A stretch of DNA of 10,366 nt from an uncultured Campylobacter sp. (GTDB lineage Bacteria > Campylobacterota > Campylobacteria > Campylobacterales > Campylobacteraceae): contig CALIWP010000218.1 in the NCBI GenBank assembly GCA_938046705.1, positions 1 through 10,366 of the forward strand. The letters run 5' to 3'. Made by a program: the position numbers and the translations under genes. Below are positions 6,906-10,366 of the stretch, piece after piece. The notes beneath the pieces were generated by a model, which was given only the letters and a program-made list of their open reading frames with translations, made no database searches and was not told the DNA's origin. The first letter of the stretch is position 1; each line of letters opens with the position of its first letter.

Positions 6906-6922
6906 TTGGAACGTCTTTTGCT
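6906..6922 (+). promoter_or_regulatory. Sigma-54 (RpoN) promoter of the flgB-flgC-fliE operon
   Basis: TTGGAACGTCTTTTGCT has GG (6908-6909) and GC (6920-6921) separated by exactly 10 bases. With the next T it matches the Campylobacter sigma-54 consensus TTGGAACRNNNNTTGCTT at every fixed position. Transcription would start near 6932-6934, about 27 bases before the flgB ATG. In Campylobacter, sigma-54 with the FlgS/FlgR two-component system drives rod and hook genes, so location and sequence agree. It begins only two bases after the aat stop. Confidence 0.93.
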
Positions 6923-6959
6923 TATTATCTCGTAAAATTTAGATAAAAAAGGCAAGAAA

Positions 6960-7397
6960 ATGTTCGCAGGTATCCAAACCTCAAAATCAAAACCGCTCAT
7001 AGAAAGCGCGCTGGCAAGCAGAAATTTACGCCAGCAAATGATTTCTAGCAACATAGCAAACATCGACACGCCTTTTTACAAAGCCCGCGACATCGCGTTT
7101 GAAGCGGCTTTATCGCAAACGGCGCAAGAAATCTACGGCAAAGACGAAAATAAAATTTTAAAACTCGCGCAAACGGACGGCACACACTTTCCTCGCGTGG
7201 ATTTTCCGGCATCAAACGGAGCGACGATATTTTTACGCGATGGACATATGGCGCGAAACGACGCAAACACCGTCGATCTAGATGTCGAAACGACCGAGCT
7301 AAGCAAAAACGCGATAATGGTAACCGCGCTTGATAGAGCAATGAGACAAAGCGGCCAGATATTTAAAAACGTTATCGACGCTAGCAGTAAAATTTAA
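6960..7397 (+). CDS. flgB: Flagellar proximal rod protein FlgB
   Basis: FlgB is a subunit of the proximal rod that crosses the periplasm and joins the MS-ring/FliE junction to the rest of the axle; it is exported by the flagellar type III apparatus. The 145-residue protein has the N-terminal rod signature MISSNIANIDTPFYKARDI (about 27-45), part of the heptad-rich N-terminal helix shared by axial proteins, and the C-terminal helix ELSKNAIMVTALDRAMRQS that packs against it. There is no signal peptide, as expected for type III export. AAAGG (6948-6952) lies seven bases before the ATG. It is the first gene after the sigma-54 promoter. flgC follows nine bases after the stop. Confidence 0.96.
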   Translation: MFAGIQTSKSKPLIESALASRNLRQQMISSNIANIDTPFYKARDIAFEAALSQTAQEIYGKDENKILKLAQTDGTHFPRVDFPASNGATIFLRDGHMARNDANTVDLDVETTELSKNAIMVTALDRAMRQSGQIFKNVIDASSKI

Positions 7398-7406
7398 GGA
7401 TAGATT

Positions 7407-7904
7407 ATGAGCAATTATTTAAGCGACTTTGATATCAGTGGATACGGACTAAGCGCTCAACGCTTTAGAATGAACGTCATTAGCTCCAACATCGCCAACG
7501 CAAACACCGTGCGAACGGCGGAAGGCGGTCCATATAGACGCCGCGAGGTGATATTTAAGGCGGTTGATTTTGATAGCGTTTTAAACGACGAAGTGGCAAA
7601 AAAACATAACTTGCTCGAATACGAAAATCCGCTAGACGATAAATTCTATACAAAAGACGCAAAACCTGCTATAATGAGCGTCGTAGTTGACAAGATAGTG
7701 CGCGACGATAAGGATTTTAAGCTAAAATACGATCCGTCTCACCCCGACGCCGACGCGAGAGGCTACGTAGCGTACCCAAATATCAATCCCGTCATCGAAA
7801 TGGCGGATTTGATCGAAGCCACGCGCGCCTATCAGGCAAACGTTTCGGCATTTCAGTCGGCTAAAACGATCGCTCAAAGCGCGTTAGAATTATTACAAGG
7901 TTAA
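7407..7904 (+). CDS. flgC: Flagellar proximal rod protein FlgC
   Basis: FlgC is another proximal rod subunit, assembled with FlgB and FlgF and exported through the flagellar type III system. The 165 residues start MSNYLSDFDISGYGLSAQRF, leading into the axial-protein signature NVISSNIANANT (about 23-34). The C-terminal half has the family hallmark GYVAYPNINPVIEMADLIEA and then TRAYQANVSAFQSAKTI, ending in the ALELL helix. It is somewhat longer than the 134-residue enterobacterial protein, with the extra residues in the middle (about 60-100), as in other Epsilonproteobacteria. AAGGA (7396-7400) overlaps the flgB stop, six bases before the ATG. An extended -10-like sequence lies inside the gene and is listed separately. 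Confidence 0.96.
   Translation: MSNYLSDFDISGYGLSAQRFRMNVISSNIANANTVRTAEGGPYRRREVIFKAVDFDSVLNDEVAKKHNLLEYENPLDDKFYTKDAKPAIMSVVVDKIVRDDKDFKLKYDPSHPDADARGYVAYPNINPVIEMADLIEATRAYQANVSAFQSAKTIAQSALELLQG
7667..7675 (+). promoter_or_regulatory. Candidate extended -10 promoter element inside flgC
   Basis: TGCTATAAT matches the extended -10 consensus TGnTATAAT exactly. Campylobacter sigma-70 promoters rely on the -10 region and lack a clear -35, so the absence of a -35 here is not against it. It would read into fliE and the penicillin-binding protein gene, giving the latter expression independent of sigma-54. The sequence also encodes flgC, so a chance match is possible. Confidence 0.35.
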
Positions 7905-7909
7905 ATTTT

Positions 7910-8212
7910 ATGACAAATATAGATAAAATCGGCTCGGTCGCTTCACCGTTTGAAAAAAAAGAAGCAAAGACTCTACAAAATCAAAAAGGCGAGTTAAATT
8001 TCGGCGACATGCTAGATAGCTCGCTAAAAGAGCTAAACGAGATACAAATCAACGCAGACAAAGCTATCGCCGATCTAGCAACGGGCGAGGTAAAAGACCT
8101 ACACCAAGCAGCTATCGCTATCGGCAAGGCCGACACATCGATGAAACTCATGCTAGAGATCCGAAATAAGGCCCTAAGCGCATACAAAGAAATCTCAAGA
8201 ACGCAAATTTAA
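7910..8212 (+). CDS. fliE: Flagellar hook-basal body complex protein FliE
   Basis: FliE connects the MS ring to the rod and is one of the first proteins exported by the flagellar type III system. The 100-residue protein has a variable N-terminus followed by the family core: NFGDMLDSSLKELNEIQINA (about 31-50), the DLATGEVKDLHQAAIAIGKA block (about 58-77), and the C-terminal helix MKLMLEIRNKALSAYKEI, ending SRTQI. This matches the RNK-x-x-x-AY-x-E-I-(M/S)-R-x-Q end typical of FliE. AAGG (7897-7900), within the end of flgC, precedes the ATG by nine bases, and the gap to flgC is five bases. It is third in the sigma-54 operon. Confidence 0.95.
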   Translation: MTNIDKIGSVASPFEKKEAKTLQNQKGELNFGDMLDSSLKELNEIQINADKAIADLATGEVKDLHQAAIAIGKADTSMKLMLEIRNKALSAYKEISRTQI

Positions 8213-8215
8213 GCC

Positions 8216-10063
8216 TTGAATCAGCGAAAATCAAAAACAATCGCTTTATTTGCGTTTATTCTGTTTTTTATCTGCATATTTTTGGCAGTTATCTTTTACC
8301 GAGCAAATATCGAAAGACGACTGCCAAAACTAGAAACTAGCGACATAAACACGGCCCTACGCGGCAACATAATAACAAAAGACGGCTTTAGTATCACCGG
8401 CAGCCAAAAGCTCTACAAAGTGATGGTAGATACTAGAAACATCGACCCCGATAAAAAAGATCTATTTATCAAGCTTTACTGCATATATAGCGGCGACGAT
8501 ATCAAGCGCGTAACTAAAATCATCAACAGCCAAAAAGGCGCCGTTACGCTATCCTATAAGATCGACGCCAAGGGCGCGGCGTATCTACAGGAGCTATCAA
8601 AAAAGCTGTATAGAAAAAAAATCTTTATCCCGTACGAAGACCCTAGCACAGGAGCTGCGATACTGCGTAATATGAGCATAATAGAAAGCGGCGAAAGCAG
8701 GCAATATGTCGCTGCCGACGCGCTCACGCCTATGATAGGCTACGTAAAAAAGGTCGAAAAAGACGGTATCACCAAAACCGAGGGCGTAAAAGGCGTAGAA
8801 AAAGCCTACGAATACTACATCTCCTCGATCCAAGACGCCAAACTGATAGGCCCGAAAGATATCGGAAACAACATCATCTTAACCAGCGATTCAAATTTAG
8901 CTAACCGCGTGGACGGATACGATATCATCCTAAACGCCTCGCTTAAACTGCAAACCAGACTAGAGCAGATCATCGACGAAAAAAAAGAATTTCTAAACGC
9001 AAAAGAGATAATCGTAGGCATCATGGACTCAAAAACGGGCGGTCTGCTAGCACTTGCCAGCACATCACGCTACAGCCCGGCAAACATCAGAAAACAAGAC
9101 TACAAATCGCTAAACTCCTCGGCAACCGAGTATGCATACGAGGTCGGCTCGGTATTTAAACCGTTTATTTTCGCCATCCTTTTAGCAAACGACAAAATCA
9201 ATCCGCTCGAGCGCATAAACACCTACAACGGCGTCTACCAACTAGGCAAACGCACGATAAAAGACACGCACCCAGAGCCATTTCTCACGGCTGAGGATAT
9301 CATCGTATACAGCTCAAATATTGGCATGATACAAATCGCCCAGCGCCTAGACGGTTCTCAAATTTACTCAGGGCTTTTAAATTTCGGCTTCACGCAAAAA
9401 ACAGGCATCGACATGCCATACGAACAGATCGGAAATATGCCGCCGGTAGCCAAGCTAAATTCTCAAATTTACAAGGCCACGATCAGCTACGGATACGGCT
9501 TGCAAGCGACTTTTATCCAGCTTTTAAAGGCGTATAACGTATTTAATAATAAAGGCGTAATGGTGACGCCAAAGGTCGTGGACTCGCTCTATAAAGACGG
9601 CAAATTTTTCGTCGTAAACGACCCAAAACCGGTCGAAGCCATAAGTCAAGAAGCGGCCGAGAGGATGAAGCGCATCCTGATAAAAACCGTCGAGATCGGC
9701 ACCGGCAAAAGAGCGAAGGTGGAAGGCCTAGAAATCGGCGGCAAAACAGGTACTGCACACATCGCCACAACCGGTGGCTACGCAAATACCTATAACGGCT
9801 CATTTTTCGGATTCGTCAACGACTCACAGGGCAATAGCTATACGATAGGTGTTTTAGCCAGAGAGCCAAAGAAACCGTATTATTATTTCGGCGCACAGAG
9901 CGCGCTACCGACGTTTAGAGCGGCCGTAGAGCTGATGGTCGAAGAGGGATTTTTAAAACCCGATGAAAATTTGACCGCGCCGGAACAAGCTGCGCCGCCA
10001 ACCGAAAATACAGAGAAAAAAAACACAAACTCAAATTCTAAAAGCAAGCAAAAAAATAATTAA
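8216..10063 (+). CDS. ftsI: Class B penicillin-binding protein, FtsI/PBP3 type (TTG start)
   Basis: A septal peptidoglycan transpeptidase (D,D-transpeptidase), target of beta-lactams. The 615 residues begin with a short cytoplasmic tail and one membrane anchor (about 9-28), then LRGNIITKDG, the class B N-terminal signature. The penicillin-binding domain (about 265-575) has all three active-site motifs: SVFK with nucleophile Ser312 (GSVFKPF), SSN (366-368, YSSNIG) and KTGT (510-513). The SSNIG form favours FtsI over PBP2/MrdA, which has a different second motif. The C-terminal 30 residues are a Lys/Asn-rich low-complexity tail. The TTG start lies three bases after the fliE stop, with no good Shine-Dalgarno, so it is probably coupled to fliE. 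The same flgB-flgC-fliE-PBP arrangement is, from memory, present in C. jejuni (pbpB). Confidence 0.93.
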   Translation: MNQRKSKTIALFAFILFFICIFLAVIFYRANIERRLPKLETSDINTALRGNIITKDGFSITGSQKLYKVMVDTRNIDPDKKDLFIKLYCIYSGDDIKRVTKIINSQKGAVTLSYKIDAKGAAYLQELSKKLYRKKIFIPYEDPSTGAAILRNMSIIESGESRQYVAADALTPMIGYVKKVEKDGITKTEGVKGVEKAYEYYISSIQDAKLIGPKDIGNNIILTSDSNLANRVDGYDIILNASLKLQTRLEQIIDEKKEFLNAKEIIVGIMDSKTGGLLALASTSRYSPANIRKQDYKSLNSSATEYAYEVGSVFKPFIFAILLANDKINPLERINTYNGVYQLGKRTIKDTHPEPFLTAEDIIVYSSNIGMIQIAQRLDGSQIYSGLLNFGFTQKTGIDMPYEQIGNMPPVAKLNSQIYKATISYGYGLQATFIQLLKAYNVFNNKGVMVTPKVVDSLYKDGKFFVVNDPKPVEAISQEAAERMKRILIKTVEIGTGKRAKVEGLEIGGKTGTAHIATTGGYANTYNGSFFGFVNDSQGNSYTIGVLAREPKKPYYYFGAQSALPTFRAAVELMVEEGFLKPDENLTAPEQAAPPTENTEKKNTNSNSKSKQKNN

Positions 10064-10138
10064 CTCTCAATCACCCATATACAATATTAAATTAGACTTA
10101 ACGGAACTTAATTTAAATATAAGAAGTATTAAGTTGCC
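10064..10138. other. AT-rich spacer after ftsI, left flank of a decayed IS
   Basis: These 75 bases are clearly more AT-rich than the genes to the left. AAATTA (10089-10094) and TAATTT (10109-10114) form an imperfect inverted repeat around CTTAACGG, but no T-run follows, so I do not call a terminator. I could not identify a terminal inverted repeat or target duplication for the neighbouring transposase remnant. No RNA gene or promoter is evident. Confidence 0.5.
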
Positions 10139-10366
10139 ATGAAAAACATGAGAACCAAGTGTATAATCCATTCAAGAATTTCTAAGCTAAATTTTAGAGA
10201 AATTTTATAACATTTTTTATCTGACATAGAAGCTGTAAAAATAGCGGAATTTACTAAATAATCAATCTTGCGCTTGCGCTTCTCTTTATAGCTAGCTTGA
10301 TAGCTTTACTCTCTATTCTGATTGCTGGAAGGCTTATGACGGTTTGGTAGATTACGGAGCCAAAGA
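10139..10366 (+). pseudogene. Decayed, internally deleted IS1595-family (ISXO2-like) transposase, running off the window
   Basis: The N-terminal part reads from ATG 10139: MKNMRTKCIIHSRISKLNF then REIL, a TAA stop (10208-10210), and, in the same frame, HFLSDIEAVKIAEFTK before a second stop (10259-10261). This resembles the N-terminal helix-turn-helix region of IS1595/IS1016-type transposases (R-I-S-x-x-x-F-R-E-I ... A-x-x-I-A-x-x-T). In another frame, 10296-10366 reads LDSFTLYSDCWKAYDGLV then DYGAK. SDCWKAYDGL is the block around the second catalytic Asp of the IS1595-family nuclease. An intact protein has roughly 100 residues between these parts; here only about 35 bases remain, so the middle, with the first catalytic Asp, is lost. 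The right end lies outside the window. Recognition is from memory of the family; the C-terminal block is the stronger evidence. It cannot make a working transposase. Confidence 0.78.
10267..10281. repeat. Short tandem repeat CTTGCG x2.5 at the deletion junction
   Basis: CTTGCGCTTGCGCTT is two and a half copies of a six-base unit. It lies exactly between the two recognisable parts of the transposase remnant, where about 300 bases are missing, and may mark slippage or the repair scar of that deletion. Confidence 0.5.

Noticed and set aside
10089..10114. Rho-independent terminator after ftsI
   Set aside because: The inverted repeat is imperfect, AT-only in its stem and not followed by a T-run.
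10162..10167. TATAAT as a promoter after ftsI, with TTGCCA at 10134
   Set aside because: The spacing between the two elements is 22 bases, too long, and the TATAAT falls in the coding part of the transposase remnant, with no intact gene to serve.
10261..10350. A hydrophobic peptide (LALALLFIASLIALL and onward) suggesting the end of a membrane protein
   Set aside because: It has no start codon, is closed by stops on both sides, and runs in a different frame from the much more specific SDCWKAYDGL transposase block.
1..10366. CRISPR array, tRNA/rRNA genes, defence island or prophage
   Set aside because: I saw no regularly spaced repeats, no cloverleaf or rRNA sequence, and every sizeable gene is a recognisable core or flagellar gene.

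Overview
The window looks like chromosomal DNA from a Campylobacter of the higher-GC group (C. showae, C. rectus, C. curvus or a relative). This assignment is by recognition of the proteins, not by a search. The support is the TruB, CsrA, ClpS, Aat and FlgB sequences, the Campylobacter-type sigma-54 promoter, the gene order, and the very frequent AAATTT words. All genes read on the + strand and are tightly packed.

Layout. Positions 1-503 hold the 3' end of a UvrD/Rep helicase gene. A probable 41-codon gene follows at 500-625, joined by ATGA overlaps on both sides. Then come truB (tRNA pseudouridine 55 synthase), csrA (RNA-binding regulator), ispE (isoprenoid synthesis), smpB (trans-translation), a small tautomerase of the 4-oxalocrotonate family, a thioredoxin-like lipoprotein, clpS, clpA and aat (622-6903). 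clpS, clpA and aat encode the adaptor, the unfoldase and the tagging transferase of the bacterial N-degron pathway. SmpB in the same run feeds tagged proteins to Clp proteases, so much of this block concerns RNA and protein quality control.

Two bases after the aat stop lies a full match to the Campylobacter sigma-54 promoter (6906-6922). It drives flgB, flgC and fliE (proximal rod and export-gate junction of the flagellum). A class B penicillin-binding protein of FtsI type follows three bases later with a TTG start. CsrA, a known flagellar regulator in Campylobacter, is encoded upstream in the same direction.

The last 300 bases are AT-rich and hold no intact gene. They contain a decayed, internally deleted IS1595-family transposase (10139-10366): an N-terminal part with an in-frame stop, then a frame-shifted C-terminal part containing the SDCWKAYDGL block, cut off by the window edge.

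I see no CRISPR array, tRNA, rRNA, prophage or defence system, and no convincing unknown multi-gene system. The most useful unannotated items are the small ORF at 500-625, the transposase remnant, the sigma-54 site, and a possible intragenic sigma-70 promoter in flgC.
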